A stretch of 64,000 nt of DNA from Nostoc sp. JL34. Its GTDB lineage: Bacteria > Cyanobacteriota > Cyanobacteriia > Cyanobacteriales > Nostocaceae. Where the stretch lies: NCBI RefSeq assembly GCF_017114945.1, contig NZ_JABXKQ010000020.1:25905-89904 (forward strand). The letters are read 5' to 3'. Numbering within the stretch: the stretch's first letter is position 1; every line of letters begins with the position of its first letter. The position numbers and the translations under genes are program-made. The notes under the pieces were generated by a model that was not told the DNA's origin, did no database searches, and worked only from the letters and a program-made list of their open reading frames with translations. Below are positions 18,147-28,900 of the stretch, piece after piece.

Positions 18147-20966
18147 TTAGTTGCCTTTGGTTACAGTATCTCCAGGGCCAGTGGTGACAATCACTAGATT
18201 TTCTGGCTTAATTAAATCTTCAATTGCCTGTTTTATGTTAGCCATAGTAACTGCTTGAATTTGCTGGGGAAACTCTCGGATTTCTGACCGTGAAAGCCCC
18301 AAGACTGCATTATCCAAAATGATGCTGGATACATCACTGGGATTCGCTAAATCCACAGGGTAGCTATTGGTAATTGAGCGTTTTGCTGTGTTGAATTCAG
18401 CTTCAGTTACTCCTTGTTCGCGCAACTGTTTGAGTAAAGCGAGAGTGCTGGCGATCGCTTTTTGGGCATCTCCAGGAGCAGTCTGCATTTGAATCAAGAA
18501 TGGCCCAGGATTTATACCGGCGGCAAAACCACTATATATACCGTAGGTTAGACCTTGGCGATCGCGCACTTCTGTACCCAGGCGGCTGGCTAAGGTGTCA
18601 CCACCCAAAATTTGATTTAGCACCAGCGCCGCATAATAACGTGGGTCTTTGCGAGAGATGCCGCTGTAGCCGATGTAGGTAACAGCCTCAGATTTACCGG
18701 GAATTACTTTGTTTAGACGTGTCAAAGTTTGCGGTAATGGCACAGTCTGTATTTTGAGAACAGGTGGCTTACCTGTGGCTTGCCATTTCCCAAACACCTG
18801 ATTCAGTAAAGCTTTTACCTTAACTGGATCAAAGTCTCCCACTAGAGCGATCGTTGTGGTATCCGGTCGGTAGTGTGTCTGGTAGAAGCCAAGCAAATCA
18901 TCACGAGTAATGCTCTTTAAACTCTCGGCTGTAGGAAAGCTGTGGAACGGATGGTTTTCAGGGTAAATTGCCTGCTGGAATACTTGTCGTCCCAGTCCTC
19001 TAGGGTCATCTAGCTGGACTTTCAGACTTGTCATTGCCCGCTGGCGACTTAGTTCTAACTGATCGGCTGGGAAAGTGGCGTTTTCTAAGACATCTGCCAG
19101 AGTTTGAATCAATATTGGCAGATTCGCTGAAAGTCCCTGACCGCTAACGTTAGTTCCCTCGCGGCTAGCACTGAAGCTCAAATCGGCTCCCCGATCTTCT
19201 AAGGTTTTTGCTAGGGTCAGAGCATTTTTAGTCTGCGTCCCATTCATTAAGTTATTTGCAGTTAGATTCGCTAATCCAGCTTTTTGATTGCCGTCAAATT
19301 CACTACCAGCGTCAATTTGTCCACTCAGGTTAATAGTGGGAAGGTTGCGATCGCTTAACAGCAGAACCTTCAAACCATTCTTTAAGGTAAACTCTTCTGG
19401 TAGTGATTGTTTGGCTGAATCTGTCGCTGATGTGGCAGGTGGTAGATATTTCGCCAGTTCTGCTGGATCTACAGGCTTACCGGGGCTGAAATTTTCCACT
19501 GTGCGTCCAGAACCAGCGTTAGAAGTCCCTGGTTTACCATCTGGTTGAGTCGGCTCAAAGAAGCCGATGGTTTGTTTAGCTGGATTTAGGTAAGTTTTTG
19601 CTGCTTTCTGGACTTGAGCAGGGGTGACTTTAGCGATCGCAGCTAGATACTTTTCAATAAAACGATAATCTCCTGCGATCGTTTGGTTATACCCCAGTTG
19701 ATTAGCCTGACTAGTAATATCTTGATTTCCCAAAATATACGAGGCTTGCAATTGCGTCTTCGCCCGGTTCAACTCTTCTGAACTGACAGGCTGCTGTTGC
19801 AATTTTACTAAAGATTCTTGGAGTACCTGGGCAATTTTCCCCAACTCTTGACCGGGAGCCGCCGTAGCATCAATTTCATACCAACCTGGTTCGATGAGTT
19901 CGGCAGCACCACCACTCACTGAACTAGCGAGTCCAGATTCTACCAGAGCTTGATAAAGCCTAGAGCTACGTCCACCTGTGAGAATGGCATCCATCAAATC
20001 AATTGCCGGAACATCAGGATGTTTGATATCTGGCAGAGGATATACGGCTTGCAATAGTGCTGCACTTCCAGGTTGCTTGAGAATAATCGGTGCTTTTTTA
20101 GCAGCAACAGGGGTAGATGGGGAAGCATCGACGGGGGAAGAAGATGCCGAGGAAGTAGCAATTGCTCTCCTTGTATCATGGACTGCCGCGTCTTTTTTTG
20201 CTCGTTGCGATAATTTACCAAAAGTTTCTTTGACAACTTTGAGTGCAGGTTCTGTGGCAAAATCCCCAGTAATCACCAACGTAGCATTTTCTGGGCTGTA
20301 GTAGGTTTGGTAATAATTCCGCACCTGCTCCACCGTGAATTTCTCTACATCGGCTTTTGTTCCTCCCACCGATAAGCCATAGGCTCGATTGGGGAAAGCC
20401 GCTCGCATCACTGCCCGACCTAGACGATAGCCTGGTGAATTTTCGTACCCTTGTAACTCGGAGATTACCACCCGCTTTTCACTTGTGAGTTGCTCAGGCC
20501 CAACTAAGGAGTTTTCCATGCGATCGGCTTCCAGTGTCAGCAGTGCTTCCAATTTGTCTCGCTGTACTGTGCCAAAGTAAGCTGTTTCGTCATAACTAGT
20601 AAAGGCATTGAACTGACTACCCAAGGCACTAAACAACCGTCCAAACTGCACTGGACGGTCAGTTGTACCTTTGAACATCAAATGTTCTAGCTGGTGAGAA
20701 ATACCATTCTCTCCCTTCACCTCGTTGCGTGAACCAACTTTATACCAAACTTGTACACTCACCACTGGAGCAGTATGGACTTCCTTAGTTAATACTGTTA
20801 AGCCGTTGTCCAATACCGTTTTTTGTACCCCTTGAGTGAATGAGAGAGCAGATACAGGTGTGACTGCTGTTGGTGTTGCAGCATTGGTAAAATTGCCTGA
20901 CAAAGGCACGATAGTTAGGAGAAGGCTGAGGAAAAATCCTATAAGCATGTATGAGCGCCGTTTCAT
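18147..20966 (-). CDS. Secreted two-domain M16 (pitrilysin-family) zinc protease
   Basis: About 939 residues from the ATG for MKRRSYML; a TTG at 21017 would extend it by 17. A signal peptide/anchor (ML then hydrophobic LIGFFLSLLLTIV) is followed by an M16 domain with the inverted zinc motif HQLEH at 91-95. A linker rich in Ser/Pro/Ala leads to a second M16 domain lacking HxxEH, the usual active-inactive pairing. A helical TPAQVQKAAKTYL repeat is typical of the family. It probably degrades peptides in the periplasm. It converges with cysA, with a shared hairpin between. Confidence 0.9.
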   Translation of the reverse strand: MKRRSYMLIGFFLSLLLTIVPLSGNFTNAATPTAVTPVSALSFTQGVQKTVLDNGLTVLTKEVHTAPVVSVQVWYKVGSRNEVKGENGISHQLEHLMFKGTTDRPVQFGRLFSALGSQFNAFTSYDETAYFGTVQRDKLEALLTLEADRMENSLVGPEQLTSEKRVVISELQGYENSPGYRLGRAVMRAAFPNRAYGLSVGGTKADVEKFTVEQVRNYYQTYYSPENATLVITGDFATEPALKVVKETFGKLSQRAKKDAAVHDTRRAIATSSASSSPVDASPSTPVAAKKAPIILKQPGSAALLQAVYPLPDIKHPDVPAIDLMDAILTGGRSSRLYQALVESGLASSVSGGAAELIEPGWYEIDATAAPGQELGKIAQVLQESLVKLQQQPVSSEELNRAKTQLQASYILGNQDITSQANQLGYNQTIAGDYRFIEKYLAAIAKVTPAQVQKAAKTYLNPAKQTIGFFEPTQPDGKPGTSNAGSGRTVENFSPGKPVDPAELAKYLPPATSATDSAKQSLPEEFTLKNGLKVLLLSDRNLPTINLSGQIDAGSEFDGNQKAGLANLTANNLMNGTQTKNALTLAKTLEDRGADLSFSASREGTNVSGQGLSANLPILIQTLADVLENATFPADQLELSRQRAMTSLKVQLDDPRGLGRQVFQQAIYPENHPFHSFPTAESLKSITRDDLLGFYQTHYRPDTTTIALVGDFDPVKVKALLNQVFGKWQATGKPPVLKIQTVPLPQTLTRLNKVIPGKSEAVTYIGYSGISRKDPRYYAALVLNQILGGDTLASRLGTEVRDRQGLTYGIYSGFAAGINPGPFLIQMQTAPGDAQKAIASTLALLKQLREQGVTEAEFNTAKRSITNSYPVDLANPSDVSSIILDNAVLGLSRSEIREFPQQIQAVTMANIKQAIEDLIKPENLVIVTTGPGDTVTKGN

Positions 20967-21361
20967 AAGCAATGCAAAATTTCCAATTTTTAAATAAAAC
21001 CCCAAAGGGTATTTCAAAATCTAAATCTAACTCAAGTTGCTAGTTATGGAGGGATAAGACAAAAATGCAATCAAATCTCCTCAAAAGAAATATGGCAGGA
21101 GATGATATATAAACTTATTGCTGCACTACTTTTTGCCTGTACCATATCTGGGTACATTTGTTAAAACTACCCAAGGTTTATTAGGTTCACAGACAAAATT
21201 TTTACAGAATATTAGAAATTATTGCAAATAGATTAACAAGCATTGCAATGTGTTCCATTTTACACGATTGTAATAATATCTACTTTTAAAATTGATTTGA
21301 TACCTGTTGTCATCCCATTCGGGTAAGTATCTCGGTCAAACTAGCAAAAACTTTTTTAGAT

Positions 21362-21829
21362 ATGCAAACAAGAAACTTAATTGGATCGTTTACATTAGGT
21401 ATGCTGTTAACAGCAATACCTGTATTATCAGCTAATGCCTCAGAAGTAGTACCAAATTTATACCAGTTTCAAGGTAAAAATGTCAGCATTAGTTACTCAA
21501 CAACAAGCTTTATTGGCAAGCCCCTTTTTACCTATAAAGATAAGCAACAGACATTAAACTTTCAAGGTACTGAGCAGATCCGTAGTGTAGAAACAGAAAT
21601 TGGTACACTAGTAACTGTAACTATCCGTAAGACAGTAGATACTGGCAATACCGTGTTTACTTTGATCTTACCCCGTGTAAACCTTGGAAACAGTAACTCA
21701 GCCGCAGTAGAAACTAAGGGAATCACAACAACAAATCTCTTTTCTGTGATTCCTAAATTCAACCAGGGGCAAAGACAAACTTATACAACAATCCATTTGG
21801 CTGGTACAGCCCAAGCTGTCGCGTTTTAA
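21362..21829 (+). CDS. Small secreted hypothetical protein
   Basis: 155 residues. A clear signal peptide (MQTRNLIGSFTLGMLLTAIPVLSANA, cleavage likely after Ala26) is followed by a beta-rich domain with no cysteines and no motif I recognise. The AT-rich upstream spacer (21018-21361) between this gene and the divergent M16 gene contains no other gene. Confidence 0.75.
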   Translation: MQTRNLIGSFTLGMLLTAIPVLSANASEVVPNLYQFQGKNVSISYSTTSFIGKPLFTYKDKQQTLNFQGTEQIRSVETEIGTLVTVTIRKTVDTGNTVFTLILPRVNLGNSNSAAVETKGITTTNLFSVIPKFNQGQRQTYTTIHLAGTAQAVAF

Positions 21830-22106
21830 CTACACAAGAAGGATAAAGATATTAAACTTCTTGCTCGCATCGGGAAAAGTGGTAATACTGTTCGGTTAAG
21901 GCAAGACGCCATGAATCGCTGTCTCTACAATAATCATTCCTTCGTAGAGAGGGTGATTTATCGCATCTTTAATAATCTAGAATTTTCATCAAAAAACCTT
22001 AAACGAACCGTATTAAGGGTGAAGGTAAATAATTGTTTGTCTTCACCATTATCGCTTAACCCTTTGTCAAGATTGATATCGCAGTATTTATGAAATAGAT
22101 GTTAAT
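21830..22106. other. Gene-free spacer with one hairpin
   Basis: GGTGAAG (22019-22025) pairs with CTTCACC (22041-22047), nested in a TTAAGGGT.../...CTTAACCC context that extends the match. No convincing gene; a 60-codon frame here has no protein-like character. Confidence 0.4.
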
Positions 22107-22137
22107 TTGAATAAAAATAAAGTTTATTTTTATTCAA
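22107..22137. repeat. 31-bp AT-only palindrome
   Basis: TTGAATAAAAATAAA, one central G, then its exact complement. There is almost no loop. It lies 87 bp downstream of the broken Uma2 gene (minus strand) and could act as its terminator or be a protein-binding palindrome. Confidence 0.55.
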
Positions 22138-22223
22138 TCTTTAATTAAAGATTATCAATACTTTTAAGATGCATTTTAAAAATAAGTAATTTAGGCGATC
22201 GCTCTCTCCCTTATTCTCTACAA

Positions 22224-22700
22224 TTACCGTTTAATTTGCTTAGTAAAGTTAGGAACTAACAAAGATTGCTCTAACTCCCCTTGCTCATTATAGAATCTTA
22301 TTTGACCTTGTTCATTGCATAACCACACCTCCAAAGGTTGAGCTTCTAAATATAAATTTCTTTTAAATTCCATTTCTTCCAAAGTGTTACCACTAGATTT
22401 GACTTCTACACAAATTTATGGTGCAATAGATGCTGATACTTCATCTTCAATTTGAGAAAATCTTTCTTCTGAACACCAGACAACATCAGCAACTTTCACA
22501 CCGTCTGATGTGTTGATAGCACATTCTGGCATTACTTCTCCTGTATTCAATAAAGATTCTAATAAACGTTGGATTCTTCCTTGATAAAAAGAATGTTTAA
22601 TTTTGACTGGACTCATTACAATTTGACCCCATTTATTTAATTCAATTTTGAAGGGTAAATCTTGTAATTGTTTGTGTTCGCAAACTTCTTCCCATCTCAT
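22224..22700 (-). pseudogene. Uma2-family gene interrupted by one nonsense codon
   Basis: Reading the minus strand from the ATG at 22700 gives 94 codons of a Uma2 protein (MRWEEVCEHKQL, DGVKVADVVWCSEER, SASIAP). Next is TAA at 22416-22418, and the same frame resumes with ICVEVKSSGNTLEEMEFK and PLEVWLCNEQGQIRFYN to a proper stop at 22224. The interrupted position sits at the conserved P-E-x-x-x-E-V strand, so GAA (Glu) to TAA by one substitution is the simplest explanation. Total 159 codons. The stop removes the catalytic E-V-K block. Confidence 0.85.
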
Positions 22701-22779
22701 AGTTAATATTTGCCTAAATTGATTATTGATTCAGTTAGTTTAGCCTCCTAGATTGGGCAATGCCCACCCTACAAAGTTG

Positions 22780-24873
22780 CTAAACTTCAACATTCAAAGC
22801 ACGTACCAAAAAAGCCCATTTGTCTGCGGCTTCTTCGATAATTTTAGCCGTGGGTTTACCCGCACCATGTCCGGCTTTAGTCTCAATTCTAATTAGTGTT
22901 GGCGCATCACCAGCGTGAGCCTCTTGCAAAGCAGCGGCAAATTTGAAACTATGAGCAGGGACAACGCGATCGTCATGATCGGCTGTGGTAATTAAGGTTG
23001 CTGGGTAAGCTGTATTTGGTTTGATGTTATGTAATGGCGAATAAGCATACAGCACCGGAAACTCTTCTGGATTATCCGCAGAACCATATTCAGAAGTCCA
23101 AGCCCAACCGATGGTAAATTTGTGGAATCGCAACATATCCATAACGCCGACGGCGGGTATTGCTGCACCAAACAAATCTGGACGTTGAGTCATGCAAGCA
23201 CCCACTAATAAGCCGCCGTTACTACCACCTGCGATCGCTAGCTTTCCAGTCTTAGTATACTTGTTAGCAATCAACCACTCAGCAGCCCCAATAAAGTCAT
23301 CAAAGACATTCTGCTTTTTATCCTTCATTCCTGCTTGATGCCATTCTTCGCCGTATTCTCCACCGCCGCGGATATTAGGCATAGCATAGATACCACCCAT
23401 CTCCATCCACACCAACAGACTCACAGAAAAGCCAGGTGTCATTGAAGCATTAAAACCACCATAAGCATAGAGATAAGTAGGGTTGTTTCCATCTAATTTA
23501 ATGCCCTTTTTGTGCGTAATAAACATTGGTACTTTAGTACCATCTTGGCTGTGATAAAAGACTTGTTTTGTCTCGTAATCATCAGGATTAAAATCTACCT
23601 GTGGTTGACGGAAAATCTCACTTTTTCCTGTCACCATATCGTAGCGATAAATAGTGCCGGGTATGGTAAAGCTGGTAAAGCTATAAAAAGTTTCAGTATC
23701 ATAACGCTTACCCCCAAAGCCACCTGCTGAACCGAGTCCGGGTAATTCTACCTCTCTAATAAACGCACCTTTGAGGTCAAAAATTTTGATTTGACTGTGA
23801 GCATCTTTGAGGTAATCGGCAACGAACTGATTATTAAGTATACCGACACTTTCCAAAGTTTCCGCAGATTGGGGGATGATTTCTCGCCAATTTTCTGGCG
23901 CAGGGTTTTTCGTGTCAATCGCAATAACTTTTCCCCTTGGTGCATTTAAATCTGTGCGAAAATAAAAGACGCTATCATCATTGTCGATAAAGCTGTAATC
24001 TGCCTCAAATTGATTAATTAGTTCTATGACTTCCGCATTAGGGTTAGTTAAATCTTTGGAGAAAACCAAATTTTTAGAGTCAGTCCCTAGCCAAATTGAA
24101 ATTATTAGATAACGTCCATCTTCGGTAACGCCACCACTAAAACCCCATTCTTTTTGATCGGGACGATGGTAAATTAAAACGTCTTCTGATTGAGGTTTAC
24201 CTAATTGATGATAGTAAAGCTTTTGATAATAGTTAACATCTTCTAATTGAGTTTTTTCATTTGGCTCATCGTAGCGACTGTAGAAAAAACCTTGATTATC
24301 ATGTGTCCAAGATGCACCAGAGAATTTAATCCACTTCAAGTGGTCTTGAAGGTCTTCACCAGTTTCAACATCGCGGACTTTCCACTCTTGCCAATCAGAA
24401 CCGGAGGAAGATAGAGCATAAGCTAAAAGTTTACCATCCTCGCTAATCGATAATCCCGAAAGAGCAACAGTGCCATCTTCTGAGAGTTTATTGGGATCGA
24501 GTAAAACTTTGGGTTGGTCGTCGAGGGTTTTCAAGGTGTAAAGGACACTTTGATTTTGCAGTCCGTCATTTTTGAAATAAAAATAGCGTTCGGTGGAACC
24601 GTCTCGCAGAGATTCGCCTTCTTTAAAAGGAATACCGTATTTTTCATAATCCCAAAGTTTGGTTAGGCGCTGTTTAATTTTTTCTCTAGCAGGAATTTCA
24701 CTCAGGTAGCTAAAAGTAACTTGATTTTGTGCCTCAATCCAAGTTCTTGTTTCTTCGGAGTCAGGATCTTCTAACCAACGGTAAGGATCTGCGACTAAAG
24801 TACCGTGGTAGTCATCGACTTGATTGCTCTTGTAGCTGGATGGGTAGGTGAGAGGTTTTTTAGAAGAAGGCAT
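22780..24873 (-). CDS. Prolyl oligopeptidase (S9 family)
   Basis: 697 residues, normal for the family. An N-terminal seven-bladed propeller (about 80-420) opens after the DPYRWLEDPDSEETRTWIE segment typical of POP. The catalytic domain carries Ser551 in AGGSNGGLL, Asp in TTADHDDRVVP and His in KAGHGAGKP, all in order. It cleaves short peptides after proline. No signal peptide, so cytoplasmic. It sits alone between a broken Uma2 gene and the DUF4157 cluster. Confidence 0.95.
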   Translation of the reverse strand: MPSSKKPLTYPSSYKSNQVDDYHGTLVADPYRWLEDPDSEETRTWIEAQNQVTFSYLSEIPAREKIKQRLTKLWDYEKYGIPFKEGESLRDGSTERYFYFKNDGLQNQSVLYTLKTLDDQPKVLLDPNKLSEDGTVALSGLSISEDGKLLAYALSSSGSDWQEWKVRDVETGEDLQDHLKWIKFSGASWTHDNQGFFYSRYDEPNEKTQLEDVNYYQKLYYHQLGKPQSEDVLIYHRPDQKEWGFSGGVTEDGRYLIISIWLGTDSKNLVFSKDLTNPNAEVIELINQFEADYSFIDNDDSVFYFRTDLNAPRGKVIAIDTKNPAPENWREIIPQSAETLESVGILNNQFVADYLKDAHSQIKIFDLKGAFIREVELPGLGSAGGFGGKRYDTETFYSFTSFTIPGTIYRYDMVTGKSEIFRQPQVDFNPDDYETKQVFYHSQDGTKVPMFITHKKGIKLDGNNPTYLYAYGGFNASMTPGFSVSLLVWMEMGGIYAMPNIRGGGEYGEEWHQAGMKDKKQNVFDDFIGAAEWLIANKYTKTGKLAIAGGSNGGLLVGACMTQRPDLFGAAIPAVGVMDMLRFHKFTIGWAWTSEYGSADNPEEFPVLYAYSPLHNIKPNTAYPATLITTADHDDRVVPAHSFKFAAALQEAHAGDAPTLIRIETKAGHGAGKPTAKIIEEAADKWAFLVRALNVEV

Positions 24874-25042
24874 AGTCTTAGGTCAAAAGTGCTTCTTTAC
24901 ATACTACAAAATCTGCGATCGCAGCGCAGCCATTCCTAACCCGCGATTCATTCTACCCAAAAACACATTTCACACCAATTAAAAAAAAGAATGTGAAAGA
25001 TACAAGCCTAGAAACCCAGATAAAATTTAGAAAGTTAAATTT

Positions 25043-25927
25043 TTAATTTTTACTACTATCCAATTCATAAACCAAGAATTGATTGTAGTGTGGGTCGCTC
25101 AATGAATTACAAACCAACACTAAAGCAGCAGGTTTATTATCTTGTGCAGGAATCGTATCTAAACCAGAATAGTGGAATCCTTCTGGAACACGATAAACAG
25201 TTTCTATTTGTCCCTGCTCATTCAATGCATGAACTTCGTATTCATGTAAAATAAACATGTGTTTCCCATCAAAGGCAAGCCTTGACACTTCTTCGGGTGC
25301 TGGCGCTGACCAACTTATTTCATTCTGCCAACTAACGACACCAACTTGCCCGGATTTTTCTGAGAAATCGTGGTAAAGCATTTGGGATTTATCTGCTTCT
25401 ACGCGCAAAACGTTACAGTTGCTCACTGGAAGCTTATCTAATGCCCTTCGCCAACTTCTATGTGCAATTCGAGCTTGTATCCCACTCCTTTCTACAAAAA
25501 TAGGAATATCACCCTGCCATTCCAGGTGAAAGAAAGTGTAAGATTTACCGCCAGTAATCCAAAATAGATTCCTCTCCCAGATGTAGCGTAAATCTATCAC
25601 TCGTTGAACAGCAGGACACAGCAAGCTGTACGAGGGCAGATTGATTTCTAGGGATAACAAGCTAGCAGTTCGATGCTCCTCATTGAGAATCAAAACAGCT
25701 TGACCATCAGCACGGAAACACCACTCATTAATAATTCCAGAGTTGCTGTAACCTTCAGTAAAATCGACTTGAAGCAAATCATTGCCATTCCAAGGGTCTA
25801 CCACTCTAATTCCCTGGTAGTTATTGTTGATGACAATATGACTGTGCATAGGACGCCGCTGCACTTTATAAATATCACCTGCTATTACAAATTTCGTATC
25901 TGGATTGACAATTGATTGATGAGTCAT
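25043..25927 (-). CDS. Unrecognised protein, candidate immunity partner of the DUF4157 toxin
   Basis: 294 residues starting 14 bp after the stop of the 1392-residue DUF4157 gene on the same strand, so the two form an operon with this gene second, the usual place for an immunity gene. No signal peptide or membrane segment. The sequence is beta-rich with repeated aromatic/DG turns (FRADGQAVLIL, RLAFDGKHMFILHE), compatible with a small beta-propeller. I do not recognise a family. It is much larger than the 84-residue immunity protein of colicin E3, so an immunity role is inferred only from position. Confidence 0.6.
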   Translation of the reverse strand: MTHQSIVNPDTKFVIAGDIYKVQRRPMHSHIVINNNYQGIRVVDPWNGNDLLQVDFTEGYSNSGIINEWCFRADGQAVLILNEEHRTASLLSLEINLPSYSLLCPAVQRVIDLRYIWERNLFWITGGKSYTFFHLEWQGDIPIFVERSGIQARIAHRSWRRALDKLPVSNCNVLRVEADKSQMLYHDFSEKSGQVGVVSWQNEISWSAPAPEEVSRLAFDGKHMFILHEYEVHALNEQGQIETVYRVPEGFHYSGLDTIPAQDNKPAALVLVCNSLSDPHYNQFLVYELDSSKN

Positions 25928-25941
25928 GCTTGTTTCAAAGA

Positions 25942-28900
25942 CTATCTAAGATTATCTGGCAGAGTTCGCCCTTTGACTGGGCCATCCTTAGCCCCCCCCT
26001 CTGGCTTGAGAGTTCCAAGGTGCTTGCCCTGGGCATCATAGAATTCAACTTCACTACCTCGACCTTCATGGAAATTATCAACATGATAATAGCGACCATC
26101 ACCATCCTTGTAGATTTCCCTTCCCTGGAATTTTCTGCCTGTTCTAGTGTAAGTTCCAGAGTCAGCTAAGAAAGTTTCTTCATCAAGTGGTGGTCTATTT
26201 TCTTTTACATATGGAGGATCTTCGATGCCTTTGGGAAGTTTCTTTTGAATATCAGACTCAAGCTCTTTTGCCTTTTTATTGATACTCTCAAACTCTTCCA
26301 GCGCTAAACCTTCTATGTCAGGATCACCCTTAGCGCCATCGGCTGATTCACTTGTGTCATCCCAATTTTTCTCAATTTGTCGTTGCCGTTCACCAAAAAT
26401 TCCCTTGTCTTCTCCAGAAAGTTTTCCTGTATTTTCCTTGTCATTCAGTAGTTTCTTAACTGCCTCAATTGTTCCACGCGAGTCTGTTTTAGCTTTTGCT
26501 AAGTTTGCTCTGCGAACAGCAGCTAATTCTGCATCAATGTTTTTGACCTCTTCGGCGACTGCTTCAGGATCAGTTGCTTCTTTTTGTTTAGCTGTATTAA
26601 GTCTCTCTTGAAGGTCTGCTCTCTGTTTTAGCTCGTTTGGGTAAGCATTTTGTATGTCTCCACAGTTTGGGCTGCAACGAATAGTTCCCCTTTCAGTTAC
26701 TTTGATTTCGTGGTGACCATCAGCCGTTGTTCGCCTAGCTCGGACTCCCGGCTCTATAGGTTTGACTTCATCTGGTTTGACTTCACCTGGTTTGACTTCA
26801 CCGGGTTTAACTTCCCCAGGTTCAACTTCAACAGGCTTAACTTCCCCAGGTTTACCACCCTTCAATACTCTGCCAAGGATGAACATGAGGGCGATGGTTA
26901 GCACCCCTTCAGTGATTTTCTCTGCTCGCTGTTCTGGAGTCAGATTCAAATCATTCCCAGTGAGAATACTTATATTAAGCGCTCCCTCAAGGATTGGTGA
27001 GATGCCAACAGCATCTAAAAGGGACACAAACGGTATCGCAATACCAGCAGCAAGATAAATGTACCAGGATGGATCGTCCACACCAGCAGCATGTAATGCT
27101 TTTGCAAATTCTTCACAGCGGCTGATAAAGGAGGTGACAAAGCCATAGATTAGGAAGCCCAGACCAACGATCGCAGCAATTCCTACTATCCCTATTGCTG
27201 CTACTATTTCTTCTGGAAGCAGAAGAATAACCACAACTACAACAGCGACAAAAATTGCCAATCCCACTAAAACTTTTAAGATTCCTTCCCCAATTCCCTT
27301 AAGAACCTGAAGCCATCCAGGATCAGCAGCTTTGTCAGCAGCTGACTGAGCCACTTGGGCAAAGTCACTTGGAGCTTTACTTTCTACATCTTTATTCGAT
27401 TTGATGCCTTCATCAATTTTGCTACGAATATCGTTATGAACTTTCTGCTGCTGTTGAACCCATCCCTGCTTGGATTCATCAATTTTCTGCTGAATTCCTT
27501 CACCAAATTGACTAATCAACTGTTCGTTAGCGTTCTTATTAGTTGTGATTGATTGTTGTACTTGTTGTGCTGCCTGCTCTGGAACTTGAGCTAAACCGGT
27601 ATTCAAAGAGCTTGTAGCCTTATTTGCTTCACCTGTAACTTTCTGCTGTAATCCATCCAAGTGACCAGAGACAGCACCGCCTAGCTGATTCAAACTGTTA
27701 TGAGCGGTACTAACCTGGGAAGAAAGTGCTGTTGACAACTGCAATCGCGTTTGTTGGAATGGTTCCTTTGTCTCTTGAACAAATTTATCAACCGCTTTAT
27801 GATCAATTTTTTTCTTCTTAGGAACTTGATTCAGTTTTTCAACAACTTGATGCGCTCCTTTGTCAAGCTGGTTGAGGCTAGCAATTTTGAATTGGCTCAC
27901 TTGAGTTGCAGCATTCTTCCCAGATTTTTTGGCTGCCGCTGCTGCTGAATTACCAGCTTGCTTAATTCCTGAGATAGAACTTGACTTTAAATTTTCTAAA
28001 GATGCAAGCGCTTTTGTTTGCAACGTATCTATCTTCTGTAATTGCTGAGTAATGTGGGTAATGATTTGCGAAGTTGTAGTATTGGCATTATTTCGGATAG
28101 CTTTTTCAACTTGCGCGGTATGACTCCCCACACCAGTCGCTAATTGCTGCCCAGCCGCTCGAAATTCTTGGGCGGCTTTTTGTGCAGCTTCTCTGGCATC
28201 TTTAGCTAAAGATTGCCCGCGTGAGGTTAGCTTGCCTACTACTTCAGCAGAAGCTTGTCCAGTACCCTGCCGTGCAGCAGTTTTTTCCTCTGGTTTAGTA
28301 CCGTAGCGATCGCCCTGTTGCTTCGCAATCGCATTCACTGCCGTAGCCGATTCTGCTGTTGAAGTGGTAGCACGGGTAGCTTCAGTTTGTCCTGTCTGCT
28401 CCACCTGTTTAGCTTCATTCTCAGCTGTAGTGTTAGCCCCTTTGCGCTTAGTTTCTACTTCCTGCTGTAATGAATTCAACCCACGAGTAGTTTCAGTTTG
28501 GATATTTGTCTTGTGGTTCTCAATTTGACCTTTCAGGGTAGCTTTAGTTGTACTGAAGGTTTGTTGAACCTCAGCTTTTTTCGCGGCAATTTCTGCTGTA
28601 ATCCCTTGAATTTTCCCTTGAGTTGCTGCCTCAATTGCTTCGACCTGTATTTCTGTTTCTTGTTGCAAAAAATTCTGTTGAGCTTCGATTGTTTGAGTCA
28701 GGACAGCTTTCTCTATCTCCTTTGTTTGGATAATTTGTTGAGCAGCCTGAGCAAGCTCTGGCGATTCCGGTATAGTTGGCTGGGGAATCTCAAGCAATTG
28801 CTGTGGTTGTTCAACCTCAGCAACAAGTATAGCTGAGGGGTCAATTGCCTTATCTAATTGGGGTGACTGTCCAGCAGAGTTGGGAAGAGATTGTTGTGAT

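Noticed and set aside
19288..20301. Plus-strand frames within the M16 protease gene
   Set aside because: Shadows of the minus-strand protease; no independent features.
21911..22093. 60-codon plus-strand frame in the spacer
   Set aside because: No homology, no ribosome-binding site, overlaps a hairpin.
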